From Conchocele bisecta (taxonomy: Eukaryota > Mollusca > Bivalvia > Lucinida > Thyasiridae): DNA of 64,000 nucleotides. Position 1 is the stretch's first letter; each line of letters opens with the position of its first letter. Under the pieces are notes generated by a model. The model was given only the letters and a program-made list of their open reading frames with translations. It was not told where the DNA came from and did no database searches. Shown piece after piece: positions 40,201-42,743 of the stretch. The DNA lies in the NCBI GenBank assembly GCA_029237695.1, contig CM055268.1, forward strand, positions 52,475,131-52,539,130. Direction: 5' to 3'. A program made the translations under genes and the position numbers.

Positions 40201-41717
40201 TTGATCTTTGCTGAAGTGTGCTAGTTGATCAGAAATCACGCTTGTCAAAATATCACTACTAATGACGGGAACAAATCCTATGGCAATATCTAGTACAACT
40301 ATATTTATACAATGAGAGATAATATAGATCTATCAGACTATTTATCCCCGTCACCTGTGCACTGAGTATATTTGGTCATTGTGTATCCCAATTTTGTTTA
40401 ATATAATTTTTGTAAATTTTTCTGCAACAAAAATTCCATTTCCTTCTCAACTAATTCCTACACAAACTGTTTGTTGTTTGTAGTGATGTGGATATCCGGC
40501 CATTGATCATCAAGAAGGTGGGAGCCACAGTGGTGGTGCGGGTGCCACATCACAGCATCGAGGTCATCTCCGACGGAATGTACTCATCTGTCAAGGTATA
40601 ACTACACATAAAGCTATTGCTGATAACATCAATTTAATTAGTGGGGCATGCTTCTCTGCTGAATTTGTATTCTTTCCTACCCACTATATTATTTAGCTAA
40701 TATTTAAGGATTGGAATTGGCTCGAAGACCTTCTAAACCAAAAAAATTGTCAGGCCCGTTTGTTTCCGAATTTACTAATATCTGCGATACAGTCAAAATA
40801 TGTGTGTTAAATGGAGGTGATGAGACGATTAATTATAACCTATAGCTATTTCATTCTCCTATCGCACTATGCCAGTATGTCGGACCATGAAAAGGGTTGA
40901 GTGCGAGTGTATGTGATATATAGGTATCACAGTTCTAGGTACTATATAAGTGTATACCATCTTTATATGTAACTGTGACTAGAGAAAGGAGGCTTATAGC
41001 ATTTGCGACCATTGTAGACGCAGATCAGGGCCTGCACTGTTTGCCATTCAGTCAGCGTGAAACATCCACCATGCAAACATTAGATCCAATTATCAGAGTG
41101 CATTATAGTGACATCAGATCAGTAGCCGATTACACCAAAATTGCAAAGTATACTTATCTTGCTAAGTACATTTTGAGGGAGAAATTTTCAATTTAAGGAT
41201 AAATTTATTAATTTTTATTATGCTGAATTTATTACATTATGAAATGTAATAAATTCAGTATAATAACTCTGCATACTTTTAATCATCAAATATATGCAGT
41301 CGTTAGTTCTATATGAAATAATGCATTTCGGGAAAAATAAATGATTACTCCCTCAAAGTACACTTTGCTAGATAAGTATGCTTTGAAATTTTGATGAAAT
41401 CGGCTACAGGAACTTGATATTCTCAAACTTTGAATGCCATAAGCCCAATTTCTCCAGTCACAACATTCACAATGTCCATGTTGTTACAATGACACTGCAG
41501 TCCACTCAATCGATCAATATATGCACAGGTGAACAAGAACTGCTGGTCCAAGGTCTGTGGCCTATGTGGAAACTTTGATGGCATCGCCGCTAACGACTTC
41601 ATCGGACCGAAGCTGACTCGATTCGTGGACGCGCGCGCCTTCATGGCCTCCTACCTGGTTCCCAGCACGATGTGTGATGTCGCCGGGATCCAAGCCAAGT
41701 TTGGCGTGGCTGCATAG
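1029..41717 (+). CDS. Large lipid transfer protein (vitellogenin/apolipophorin-like) with glycine-rich repeat region and VWD domain; 5' partial, multi-exon
   Basis: Join of the exons listed below, about 7.8 kb of coding sequence and 2,590 residues; the signal peptide and first part of the N-terminal domain are left of the window. Seen in order: cysteine-containing N-sheet with a KTRNFNRC motif, helical-domain exons (a DVLPMVGTPEA-type loop and LALKTIGNLG), open-sheet exons (EMRVEQVVDA), a 575-codon Cys-free exon, a 399-codon Gly-repeat exon, and a VWD domain from the Cys codon at 35862 through GLCGNFDG to the stop. Family knowledge: such proteins are secreted and carry lipid in haemolymph or yolk, or act in clotting. 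The Gly-rich insert is not a usual part of vitellogenin or apolipophorin, so exact orthology is open. Exon phases agree throughout once the 19-bp exon at 4012 is accepted. Confidence 0.88.
1214..1455. repeat. Family A foldback (MITE-like)
   Basis: Begins GGGGCCCGTTTCACTAAAC and ends with its complement. The centre holds a perfect hairpin around GCATAGGCTGCATATGCAGC. Other copies: 3355-3935, 4760-5342 and 33932-34489. It starts 12 bp after exon 1's donor. Confidence 0.88.
1497..1681. repeat. MITE with 29-bp TIRs and TA target duplication
   Basis: Ends with near-perfect inverted repeats starting CCGTAATAACCCTAAATATT, flanked by TA. The flanks (1458-1496 and 1682-1760) align with an unoccupied related sequence at 1957-2075, which behaves as a paralogous empty site. 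Confidence 0.85.
1682..2442. other. Intronic, degenerate internal repeats, no gene
   Basis: Contains the related empty site (1957-2075) and short inverted ATTCTAATGAAATTC segments at 1880-2140. No exon candidates. Confidence 0.6.
2443..2995. repeat. Long foldback element just before exon 2
   Basis: Outer arms of about 140 bp start TTTCACGAAAGCTGCCCAAA and end with the complement. The interior holds a second hairpin around GGGGATTTAACATGGGG (2760-2830). It ends 27 bp before the exon 2 acceptor. Confidence 0.82.
3023..3171 (+). CDS. LLTP exon 2: end of N-sheet
   Basis: Acceptor TACACAG and donor GCAAA|GTAAGT. It encodes GMDAVTAQS through HQYNLKPYSETGGRVATFA, matching the family pattern of a His/Tyr-x-(F/L)-x-P-(F/Y) strand followed by G-x-V-x-T. 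It ends with two bases of a codon (AA), so the next exon must supply one base. Its last 62 bp are repeated at 4523-4584 as part of a segmental duplication. Confidence 0.88.
3355..3935. repeat. Family A foldback carrying a SINE-like insertion (copy 1)
   Basis: The foldback is interrupted at 3552-3897 by a SINE-like sequence flanked by AAACATT on both sides (3545-3551, 3898-3904), a 7-bp target duplication. Confidence 0.8.
3552..3897 (+). mobile_element. SINE-like retroelement with (AAAC)n tail
   Basis: Ends CATTAAACACCAATAAAC followed by AAAC repeats. Contains GGGATCGAACCCG, which fits the RNA polymerase III B-box consensus on either strand. The same unit is at about 4961-5305 (inside the duplication) and in reverse at 49990-50165. 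No clear A box in this copy. Confidence 0.65.
4012..4030 (+). CDS. LLTP micro-exon 2b (copy 1), bounded 3' by a foldback element acting as intron
   Basis: 19 bp after the acceptor GCCTTTGCAATCAG. One base completes the split codon (AAT), then VAIDQP. It ends exactly where a family-B foldback element begins with GTAGCC. A length of 1 modulo 3 is exactly what is needed to bring exon 2 (phase 2) into frame with the exon at 4329 (phase 0). No homologue was aligned, so this rests on phase and splice-site logic. Confidence 0.5.
4031..4328. repeat. Family B foldback forming a complete GT-AG intron (copy 1)
   Basis: 298 bp, near-palindromic, central hairpin AATTTATTACATTATCACAG. Begins GTAGCC, ends GGCTACAG. 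Its edges coincide with the inferred ends of the 19-bp and 66-bp exons. At least seven relatives elsewhere in the window start CAGTAGCC and end GGCTACTG or GGCTACAG. Confidence 0.85.
4329..4394 (+). CDS. LLTP exon 2c (copy 1)
   Basis: 66 bp, phase 0 to 0, between CGGCTACAG (the end of a foldback element) and a consensus donor TAT|GTAAGT. It encodes VTIEFEKILVKHPAKPLDQ and AAY. The EFEK strand followed by a helix start fits the junction of the lipoprotein N-sheet and the helical domain. An almost identical copy lies at 5735-5800. Confidence 0.62.
4523..4584 (+). pseudogene. Truncated copy of LLTP exon 2
   Basis: Duplicates the last 62 bp of exon 2 with its GTAAGT donor but without any acceptor or 5' part, because the duplication breakpoint lies inside the exon. 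It is therefore unlikely to be spliced in. Confidence 0.85.
4760..5342. repeat. Family A foldback with SINE-like insertion (copy 2)
   Basis: Second copy of the 3355-3935 structure, carried along by the tandem duplication rather than inserted independently. Same interruption point and same AAACATT flanks. Confidence 0.85.
5418..5436 (+). CDS. LLTP micro-exon 2b' (duplicated copy 2)
   Basis: Identical 19-bp sequence to 4012-4030 with the same acceptor, in the second copy of the tandem duplication. It is followed directly by the second foldback/intron. It can replace copy 1 but cannot be added to it in frame. Confidence 0.4.
5437..5734. repeat. Family B foldback forming a complete GT-AG intron (copy 2)
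   Basis: Second copy of the intron-like foldback within the tandem duplication, with the same GTAGCC and GGCTACAG edges. Confidence 0.85.
5735..5800 (+). CDS. LLTP exon 2c' (duplicated copy 2)
   Basis: 66 bp, phase 0 to 0, donor TAT|GTAAGT. It differs from copy 1 by one visible base that changes Pro to Thr (AKP to AKT). It is nearest to exon 3 and may be the copy actually used. If spliced in alone after copy 1 it would add 22 residues in frame; together with its own micro-exon it would shift the frame. Confidence 0.5.
6093..6401. repeat. Family B foldback
   Basis: CAGTAGCC start, GGCTACTG end, the same AAGTATACTT arms and central palindrome. Intronic. Confidence 0.88.
6963..7200. repeat. 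Family B foldback, partial
   Basis: Left arm with AGTAGCTGATTTCATC and centre intact; the right arm stops at CTCCCTCAAAGTGTACT. Confidence 0.75.
7539..7708 (+). CDS. LLTP exon 3: start of helical domain
   Basis: Starts phase 0 after TATTTAAAG; an alternative acceptor 12 bp upstream (start 7527) keeps the same frame and adds SYLK. Donor GCAAG|GTATTA. It encodes AKKLIYAIEKMTAETVEPEM and a helix ending KIVREFVMDATKAPNA. This matches the first helices of the vitellogenin superhelical domain. The upstream sequence is unusually poor in pyrimidines for an acceptor. Confidence 0.82.
8037..8207. repeat. Family D hairpin element
   Basis: Near-perfect inverted repeat: arms of about 80 bp reading GGCCTTTTTGTGGAATTTAT and AAACTTGGAAAAGTCGCGGG. 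Also at 34253-34388 and 57523-57656. Sits in the intron between exons 3 and 4. Confidence 0.9.
8392..8557 (+). CDS. LLTP exon 4: helical domain
   Basis: Acceptor ATTACAG, donor ATG|GTGAGT. It encodes RKIILDVLPMVGTPEAVGVL and ELLAREDFRAMIGPTAFIKL. The LD-x-LP-x-x-GT-x-x-A loop is a hallmark of the family's helical domain (apoB, MTP, vitellogenin). Confidence 0.93.
8573..8890. repeat. Inverted-repeat element in intron 4
   Basis: Arms GAATAGTAGGTTAGTG at 8573-8590 and complement near 8696-8712, with an inner TATCTGGCAAGGC/GCCAGATA pair. A second pair, TATCCCGTCAACAC and GTGTTGACGGGATA, spans 8716-8875. Confidence 0.75.
9105..9219 (+). CDS. LLTP exon 5: helical domain
   Basis: Acceptor TTTAATACAG, donor CCAAG|GTAAGT. 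It encodes EFMANIRTWPTPMWKRAAYL and CLGALGNKVLKVNTIAVQ. Helical repeat with an L-x-LG segment; phase 0 to 1, joining exon 6 in frame as GAG. Confidence 0.92.
9220..10109. other. LLTP intron 5, no gene
   Basis: AT-rich, a few direct ATGTGATGT/CAATGCA words, no exon candidate or clear mobile element. Confidence 0.6.
10110..10264 (+). CDS. LLTP exon 6: charged helices
   Basis: Acceptor TGTCTGCAG, donor ATG|GTATGC. It encodes ELVSQQELVKEIRDQENVKQ and LRRNLDSKLRQIEGLLEKTV, highly charged helices in the middle of the superhelical domain. Confidence 0.9.
10326..10390. repeat. Single copy of the hairpin repeat found at 1-308
   Basis: GGCTAGGAAACGCG and CCTAGCC arms around GAGGAATTCCTAC, matching the 158-bp repeat's hairpin. 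Confidence 0.65.
10437..10852. repeat. Two adjoining minisatellites in intron 6
   Basis: First, three copies of a 51-bp unit (10437-10589) built from 17-mers such as TATGGTGATAGTCACAC. Then about fourteen copies of an 18-mer TATGGCCATTGTCACAGT to 10852. Three reading frames are open through it, so its ORFs are artefacts. Confidence 0.92.
10853..11561. other. Rest of LLTP intron 6, no gene
   Basis: AT-rich, no recognisable repeat or exon; ends with the pyrimidine tract of exon 7. Confidence 0.6.
11562..11753 (+). CDS. LLTP exon 7: helical domain
   Basis: Acceptor TTGTTTCCAG, 64 codons, donor AAG|GTACCA. It encodes DNKILALKTIGNLGFVEFIP followed by a helix with ALRMQAIFSVKHM. 'LALKxxGNxG' followed by 'RxxAI' is a recurrent helical-domain pattern in this family. 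Confidence 0.93.
11754..12420. other. LLTP intron 7, no gene
   Basis: Very AT-rich, no repeats identified. Confidence 0.6.
12421..12644 (+). CDS. LLTP exon 8: end of helical domain
   Basis: Acceptor TCAACTGCAG, donor CCAT|GTATGT. It encodes IRELVLPLFFDRAEIDEVRL with AAYWTAM, then EPSYNVGTFVFQHLTKTA. The 'N-x-x-E-R-I-A-A'-like and 'V-G-x-F-V-x-x-x-L' patterns of the terminal helices are recognisable. Ends phase 2. Confidence 0.93.
12692..12900. repeat. Family G element with G/C homopolymer core
   Basis: Starts CAGGCACGGATAAAGG followed by long G runs, then C runs (12704-12778) that can fold back or form a quadruplex. The right end is unclear. Confidence 0.55.
12955..13070. repeat. Family F foldback, right half
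   Basis: Contains the core GCACAGGCTGATCTGGATCT and the terminus TCTCCAGTCACAGCC. Confidence 0.7.
13490..13581 (+). CDS. LLTP exon 9
   Basis: Acceptor TTTACTTTCAG, donor TTCC|GTAAGT. It encodes IAVNSTIALRYGKKFAWGMH and YSFYSTEAKYF. In the family this is where the helical domain passes into the lipid-cavity beta-sheets. Confidence 0.88.
13615..13788. repeat. Family E foldback with TTAA flanks
   Basis: TTAA at 13611 and 13789, ends ACCTTACAAATGC and TATAAGGG, inner arms CCATGTTTTGACAACACTTT. piggyBac-like MITE style. Confidence 0.75.
14053..14177 (+). CDS. LLTP exon 10
   Basis: Acceptor GTGTTACAG, donor GAG|GTTTGT. It encodes QKLQMGAATETVMFYSPKER and MPRALYTAWSAAFFGKAARI. Phases 1 to 0. The intron that follows (4.5 kb) carries the Tc1-type transposon. 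Confidence 0.88.
14178..14430. other. Start of LLTP intron 10, no gene
   Basis: AT-rich sequence up to the Tc1-type element. Confidence 0.6.
14431..15774 (-). mobile_element. Tc1/mariner-type DNA transposon, degenerate, in LLTP intron 10
   Basis: Terminal inverted repeats CTAGCGGAAAAAAGTAACTG at 14431 and its complement ending 15774 (one A-run base and one other base differ), flanked by TA on both sides, the Tc1/mariner target duplication. The element is 1,344 bp, the usual size for an autonomous Tc1 copy. The transposase runs on the minus strand but is broken. Confidence 0.93.
14639..15473 (-). pseudogene. Tc1-type DDE transposase, frameshifted
   Basis: Three pieces in different frames: an N-terminal start (MPRLNENAPS at 15473), a helix-turn-helix part (INTIQALWRRF, then GRPRVTSRQ) in another frame, and the catalytic domain 14639-15049. 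The first catalytic Asp (TDESR, near 15110) lies in yet another frame. The second is in LQNDNARPHVA, and the third acidic residue in SPDLAPIEHVWDEM. At least two or three frameshifts make it inactive. It could still be mobilised in trans because both termini are intact. Confidence 0.93.
16165..16245. repeat. Family H hairpin
   Basis: TTTGAACCGTCTCGCTGAGA, then the complementary arm ending in GTCACGACATATA. Related: 29725-29803, 37478-37545, half copy 39790-39822. Confidence 0.8.
16765..16975. repeat. Family F foldback
   Basis: Arms with CGACCAGTGTGGATCCAG and ACACTGGTCACAAATC, terminus TTTCTCCAATCACAGCC. Confidence 0.75.
18328..18568. repeat. Family E foldback with TTAA target duplication
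   Basis: TTAA at 18324-18327 and 18569-18572; ends CCCTTAGA and TGTAAGGG. Centre is the hairpin AATCATTTCCAATGGAAATG. piggyBac-style MITE. Confidence 0.85.
18707..18868 (+). CDS. LLTP exon 11
   Basis: Acceptor CATTACAG, donor CAG|GTGGGT, 54 codons. It encodes VGFTAKGLDSIADKLFRYTD, then a helix and EMGLQKLIEQ. Corresponds to the linker before the open beta-sheet region. Confidence 0.88.
18885..19425. repeat. Family F foldback interrupted by a family G element
   Basis: Left part 18885-18995 and right part 19272-19425 carry the usual family F sequences (CTGATCTGGATCTACACTGG near the right). They are separated by the G element at 18996-19271. Confidence 0.75.
18996..19271. mobile_element. Family G element (CAGGGGCGG termini) with G/C-run hairpin
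   Basis: Starts CAGGGGCGGCGGAAGG, ends CGGCTTCCGCCGCCTATG, flanked by TATAT on both sides (18991-18995, 19272-19276). The interior has more than 60 nearly pure G, then more than 20 pure C, prone to hairpin or quadruplex formation and to assembly error. Confidence 0.82.
19426..19990. other. LLTP intron 11 remainder
   Basis: Contains a further degenerate family F fragment (about 19490-19580). Otherwise AT-rich with no gene. Confidence 0.55.
19991..20132 (+). CDS. LLTP exon 12
   Basis: Acceptor CTCTCTTCAG, donor CGCT|GTAAGT. It encodes LKVTPRMPIMPEGNIYVCLF and GHELFYIDVT: amphipathic strands (G-N-x-Y-V-x-x-F-G-x-E-L) of the lipid cavity sheet. Confidence 0.9.
20133..20474. other. LLTP intron 12, no gene
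   Basis: Short AT-rich intron, nothing else recognised. Confidence 0.7.
20475..20733 (+). CDS. LLTP exon 13
   Basis: Acceptor CATCCCGCAG, donor CCAG|GTACGC. It encodes TMLSTHMAGFFPILHHAMPT, then ETGLPIRNKVILATAVKTMG. 'P-T-E-x-G-L-P-(L/I)' is the conserved turn of the family's open-sheet domain. Phases 1 to 2. Confidence 0.94.
20734..21103. other. LLTP intron 13, no gene
   Basis: AT-rich; nothing recognised apart from splice signals. Confidence 0.65.
21104..21260 (+). CDS. LLTP exon 14
   Basis: Acceptor TGTGTTACAG, donor GAG|GTCAGG. It encodes SGLLEMRVEQVVDATIIRSG, then HINLPLAFTTVVDYEKSKLI: alternating beta-strands of the open-sheet (DUF1943-like) region. Confidence 0.9.
21261..21593. other. 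LLTP intron 14, no gene
   Basis: AT-rich, no repeat recognised. Confidence 0.65.
21594..21728 (+). CDS. LLTP exon 15
   Basis: Acceptor GTTTTCAG, 45 codons, donor CCT|GTGAGT. It encodes KPITPIKIEATPMTIVHMMP followed by AATRYPMAAEVKEIMV. Beta-strand pattern continuing the open-sheet domain. Confidence 0.88.
21755..21930. repeat. Family E foldback, degenerate
   Basis: TTAACCCTTAGAATACAGGA at the left, the complementary TGTAATACAGG at the right. The right TTAA end is lost. Confidence 0.6.
21987..22153. repeat. Family C foldback
   Basis: Starts GGGCCCGGTTGCTCAAAACA, ends with the complement AACAACCGGGCCC. Arms TTAACGGACTGTTAAATCC. The right arm contains a short extra repeat of AAGGATTTAACAGTCCGTT. 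Second copy at 46090-46199. Confidence 0.9.
22390..22567 (+). CDS. LLTP exon 16
   Basis: Acceptor GTGTTTCAG, donor ATAT|GTGAGT. It encodes INIAYGKATLGRIFAVTGHI, then FPLTGKQICYITYTPVSTNG. The G-x-x-x-x-x-x-V-x-G strand and the P-L-x-G turn fit the family. Confidence 0.9.
22568..22909. other. First part of LLTP intron 16
   Basis: Contains a hairpin with AACTTGACAGACAACATG arms (22620-22672). No gene. Confidence 0.6.
22910..23070. repeat. Foldback element in intron 16
   Basis: Outer arms TGATTCTACACAGT and ACTGTGTAGAATCA, inner arms AGAGCTCCAGTTAAGGTG and complement. Confidence 0.8.
23071..23374. other. Rest of LLTP intron 16, no gene
   Basis: AT-rich, ends with the pyrimidine tract before exon 17. 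Confidence 0.6.
23375..23606 (+). CDS. LLTP exon 17: Gly/Ala-rich linker
   Basis: Acceptor TGCCTGTTTCAG, donor AAAG|GTATGT. It encodes LRSGAMAAGEIAAEGEGGWW, then SFFNIFGSSEAGAVSAEG and ISPAIGAGTAFTGE. Low-complexity and rich in Gly, Ala and Ser, already hinting at the Gly-rich composition further on. Confidence 0.85.
23625..24500. repeat. Minisatellite array in intron 17
   Basis: Variants of a roughly 28-bp unit CATACTGCAAATTGTCAGTG+GCAAACAT, arranged in a larger higher-order period. An AT-rich unrelated gap lies at 23760-23935. Open in several frames, so its ORFs are artefacts. Confidence 0.9.
24676..24946 (+). CDS. LLTP exon 18
   Basis: Acceptor TATTTTCCAG, donor AAG|GTAGAT. It encodes SVAEPNMGFMNLETTDLTVD, then GWKCGMVVRIAEPGTTPRHQ and WLKQFYTVEVRRMP: strand-rich, probably the last folded beta segment before the long V/I/A/K/E-rich region. 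Confidence 0.88.
24947..25765. other. LLTP intron 18, no gene
   Basis: AT-rich, with two ATATGCAATTAAAATG words (25050, 25105). No mobile element recognised. Confidence 0.6.
25766..27490 (+). CDS. LLTP exon 19: 575-codon cysteine-free V/I/A/K/E-rich region
   Basis: One uninterrupted phase 0 to 0 exon, acceptor GATATTTGCAG, donor TTG|GTAAGC. It contains no cysteine, is dominated by V, I, A, K, E and Q, and is GC-richer than its surroundings. Amphipathic stretches such as EQIVPIAEEVMVEVIPIVNE and KVDILVQKAIELIKVVKVIL suggest long lipid-binding or coiled helices. It ends in a Pro/Gly/Val segment (PVGIEIGVPVGIEIP). I recognise no catalogued domain; by position it replaces the region where vitellogenins carry phosvitin or long apoB-like stretches. 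Three antisense ORFs over it are shadows. Confidence 0.95.
27491..27882. other. LLTP intron 19, no gene
   Basis: Short AT-rich intron between the two very large exons. Confidence 0.7.
27883..29079 (+). CDS. LLTP exon 20: silk/elastin-like GIGGAGIGG repeat exon
   Basis: 399 codons, phase 0 to 0, acceptor GTGATTGCAG, donor CAG|GTACCG. A 28-residue helical lead-in (ARQIAYTADIRALLAILDRS) is followed by about 350 residues (27967-29015) of GIGG, GAGIGG, GVGAGIGG repeats. It then ends in KMIIGGKAELYAAIGKIEEL. Codons are nearly all GGT/GCT/ATT/GTT, giving an 18-bp-like DNA periodicity. A one-base deletion near 28405 and a one-base insertion near 28543 put about 46 codons in another frame that reads V/L-rich instead. 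The frame is restored afterwards, so the exon stays open. Confidence 0.92.
27967..29015 (+). repeat. Coding minisatellite of GGT-ATT-GGT-GGT-GCT type
   Basis: The DNA basis of the glycine-rich domain: dozens of GGTATTGGTGGTGCTGGT variants. Because the unit lacks stops in all three forward frames and in several antisense frames, long shadow ORFs arise on both strands (for example antisense T/N/S-rich and P/A/I-rich ones). Confidence 0.95.
29490..29660 (+). mobile_element. tRNA-derived SINE, 5' region with pol III boxes
   Basis: A box TAGCCTAAAGG at 29499-29509 and B box GTTCAATCC at 29543-29551 match the pol III consensus with tRNA-like spacing (about 34 bp). The following TGACCTTAACTGTTG resembles the 3' body of the (AAAC)n-tailed element at 3552-3897, so both may belong to one SINE family. 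Confidence 0.65.
29725..29803. repeat. Family H hairpin
   Basis: Arms TATGTTGTTACCAC and GTGGTAACAACATA around AACCGTCTCGATGAGATGGT. Confidence 0.8.
30045..30297. repeat. 26-bp tandem array abutting the exon 21 acceptor
   Basis: About nine copies of TATATATCATCTGTGTATCC+CGTGTG, running directly into the CTGTGTGCAG acceptor. The array supplies the branch-point and pyrimidine environment of that exon. Confidence 0.92.
30301..30489 (+). CDS. LLTP exon 21
   Basis: 63 codons, acceptor CTGTGTGCAG lying at the very end of a 26-bp tandem array, donor CAG|GTATGC. It encodes AEIEAAQQAVVGAVEIAPRD, then VVIGQKNVIMAIEQRLIKIS, amphipathic helices of the same style as exon 19. Confidence 0.92.
30490..33175. 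other. LLTP intron 21, 2.7 kb, no gene
   Basis: AT-rich with no foldback copies I could recognise; the small ORFs on either strand look random. The longest repeat-poor stretch inside the gene. Confidence 0.55.
33176..33439 (+). CDS. LLTP exon 22
   Basis: 88 codons, acceptor TTGTCCACAG, donor AAG|GTAACA. It encodes QQLKDSVERILQQHLVAIDR, then a Pro/Gly/Ala/Ser linker (PAGPVSPASYGAFSPGPQMA) and a helix with HITVKFGLDGAEMKAV. Confidence 0.92.
33440..33931. other. Start of LLTP intron 22, no gene
   Basis: AT-rich; begins a TATTCCCTCGCCGATAGAC mollusc-style repeat fragment around 33509. No exon. Confidence 0.5.
34194..34250 (-). repeat. Inverted 57-bp copy of exon 23 acceptor and first codons
   Basis: Exact reverse complement of 34596-34652, with mismatches at both next bases. 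Includes the TCTTCCATAG acceptor and the first 29 bp of exon 23. Confidence 0.96.
34253..34388. repeat. Family D hairpin (nested)
   Basis: Same arms as 8037-8207 (AAACTTGGAAAAGTCGCGGG), lying inside the family A element. Confidence 0.88.
34624..34971 (+). CDS. LLTP exon 23
   Basis: 116 codons, acceptor GGTCTTCCATAG, donor TGG|GTAAGT. It encodes IFGKKSVDQLLWEQKQILPL, DPIVTMYLDDRLAVDDRMSP, then HVLCAYDGAMPVMVRKIMWV. A perfect inverted copy of its acceptor and first 29 bp lies upstream at 34194-34250. Confidence 0.93.
34972..35353. other. Start of LLTP intron 23, no gene
   Basis: AT-rich, ORF read-through of exon 23 only. Confidence 0.6.
35354..35557. repeat. Family E foldback with TTAA target duplication
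   Basis: TTAA at 35350-35353 and 35558-35561. Ends CCCTTAGAATGC and GCATTGTAAGGG. Central hairpin AATCATTTCCATTGGAAATG. The clearest copy of the family. Confidence 0.9.
35595..35912 (+). CDS. LLTP exon 24: Gly-rich tract and start of VWD domain
   Basis: 106 codons, acceptor TTTACTCACAG, donor GAG|GTAGAC. A folded segment (DMAIITPYETNRIKGITIP) is followed by a second glycine tract (35709-35826; GIGAGIGAGIGAGIGGVG). The first VWD strand then follows (CEISGMRIKSLDGRRYE), starting at the Cys codon 35862. 'C-x-x-S-G-x-x-(I/V)-x-(S/T)-(L/F)-D-G-x-x-Y' is the classic VWD opening. Confidence 0.94.
36126..36721. repeat. Family B foldback interrupted by a family G element
   Basis: CAGTAGCC start and GGCTACTG end. 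Split at AAGTA by the 281-bp element at 36157-36437. Confidence 0.9.
36157..36437. mobile_element. Family G element inside a family B foldback
   Basis: Starts CAGGCGCGGATCCAGGATTT, ends CCTGAATCCGCCCATG. Flanked by AAGTA on both sides (36152-36156, 36438-36442), a 5-bp target duplication. Superfamily not assigned; the CAGG termini are hAT-like but the duplication is shorter than usual. Confidence 0.88.
36722..37103. other. End of LLTP intron 24, no gene
   Basis: AT-rich, with a small hairpin around TAAGAAGATGTGCGACATCTTA (36910-36940). Confidence 0.6.
37104..37211 (+). CDS. LLTP exon 25: VWD domain
   Basis: 36 codons, acceptor TTTGTTACAG, donor AGG|GTAAAC. It encodes LPAIDQPCQTVLAMDCSPAA followed by KFAIISEVV. 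The C-x-x-V-L-A-x-D-C pattern supplies two conserved VWD cysteines. Confidence 0.93.
37212..37680. other. LLTP intron 25
   Basis: Holds a degenerate family H hairpin (37478-37545). No gene. Confidence 0.6.
37681..37793 (+). CDS. LLTP exon 26: VWD domain
   Basis: Acceptor GGTATTTCAG, donor TACG|GTACGT, ends phase 2. It encodes IIAVVTKHHKVEIIPTGSSI and AVRVDGRVVD, the central strands (V-x-I-x-x-x-G-x-x-x-x-x-V-D/N-G) of a VWD domain. Confidence 0.92.
37897..38104. mobile_element. Family G element in intron 26
   Basis: CAGGCGCGGATCCAGGAATT start, CCTGAATCCGCCCATG end, flanked by GTTAA (37892-37896, 38105-38109). Confidence 0.87.
38105..40483. other. Rest of LLTP intron 26, no gene
   Basis: Contains a family F fragment (38485-38605) and a half family H hairpin (39790-39822). 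Several G/C-run stretches (38720-38760, 39500-39750). No exon candidate. Confidence 0.6.
40484..40595 (+). CDS. LLTP exon 27: VWD domain
   Basis: Acceptor TTGTTTGTAG, donor AAG|GTATAA. It encodes RDVDIRPLIIKKVGATVVVR and HHSIEVISDGMYSSVK, late VWD strands. It joins exon 26 in frame as CGT. Confidence 0.9.
40596..41528. other. LLTP intron 27
   Basis: Holds a family F foldback (40972-41465) into which a family B foldback (41120-41409) is inserted. Confidence 0.75.
41120..41409. repeat. Family B foldback nested in a family F foldback
   Basis: CAGTAGCCGATTACACC start, GGCTACAGG end, centre shortened to AATTTATTACATTATGAAAT. Shows that termini ending CTACAG occur elsewhere in the family. Confidence 0.85.
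41529..41717 (+). CDS. LLTP exon 28: end of VWD domain and stop codon
   Basis: Acceptor TATGCACAG; stop TAG at 41715. It encodes VNKNCWSKVCGLCGNFDGIA, then ANDFIGPKLTRFV. GLCGNFDG is the diagnostic VWD motif (vitellogenins have CGLYGNF-type variants). A final Cys (STMCDV) precedes the end. No C8 domain follows, as is usual for lipid transfer proteins. Confidence 0.96.
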   Translation: MNKNCWSKVCGLCGNFDGIAANDFIGPKLTRFVDARAFMASYLVPSTMCDVAGIQAKFGVAA

Positions 41718-41727
41718 GAAGGCAATG

Positions 41728-42621
41728 GTGAGTAGTCGCAGGGAATTACACCATTTATCGTAATAAACCTTTGCATGTACATTTTGTATATTGGAACACC
41801 ATTGGATGTAAGTAATTATTTGCTACAGGGTGAGAAAAAACTAATTATAGCCTGTTACAGTAAATTACCTTAATAAGTGTTGTTTCTTATTTGAGGGGTA
41901 ATTTTTTTTCTAACCCAAGTGTTATGTTGTTTGTTTGTTGTTGGTATTTAACGGCCTTGCAAAATTACCCATCGTGTGCTCCCACCTGCCACCCACTCCA
42001 AGTGTGATGGCTGTCACTGAGACAGTGGCTTACAGCAAGAATGCACCTGAAGTCATACTTTGTCAATTCTTCCTGGCCTGATTGTGCCAGCTGTTTTGAC
42101 CATTAAATATCAAAGATCCTTCAATTAGCACAATTTGAGGAATGTAAACAATACTTAGCTGAATTTTCAATCAAACATTTCATTTCTTTGTTATCTAATA
42201 GAGCTTATAAAAATTAAGTTCATTGTTTCAAACACCATATCCAAACAAAATACAAATTAACTCTGTGATAATCTTCTAATTATTCTCGTGTGGCATGGAG
42301 TTATATGTTTAAATGTGGCTGTGACTGGAGAATATGGGGTTTATGAGTTTTACGACCAGTGTAGAGCCAGATCAGCCTGTGCATCTGCACAATCTGATCA
42401 GCATCTGCACTGTTCGAAATTCTATCAATGAACTCCTTTTATGCTTCTAACAAGCAATACAGATTGTTAACAGACTGCCGGAGTGTGCTATTTGATCACA
42501 AGCTCCACTGATCACAAATCCTGTAAGCCACAATTCTCCAGTCACAGCCAGATATGTTTTAGAGACTTGTGCACCGATGATCCCAATATTGACATACATC
42601 ATGTTGTGATCTTTGTTACAG
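41728..42621 (+). other. Probable intron in the 3' UTR of the LLTP gene
   Basis: Ten bases after the TAG there is a consensus donor (AATG|GTGAGT), and CTTTGTTACAG at 42621 is a good acceptor. The intron would hold a degenerate (GTTT)n/TTAACGGC repeat (41925-42070) and a complete family-F foldback (42316-42552). Being within 50 bp of the stop it would not be expected to trigger nonsense-mediated decay. Without transcripts the 3' end of the mRNA is not fixed. Confidence 0.4.
42316..42552. repeat. Family F foldback, complete copy
   Basis: Starts TGGCTGTGACTGGAGA and ends TCTCCAGTCACAGCCA. Inside, CCAGATCAGCCTGTGCATCT and its partner. Confidence 0.88.
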
Positions 42622-42743
42622 GACGTAGGTTGCACACCGGTATCGACAAACCCCGCTACTAATCATGACAATCGACACCCTGCCACCTAGCCACAGACCT
42701 AGTCATCCATGACACTACCAGCTGTCTGCACTATGTTAGTGAC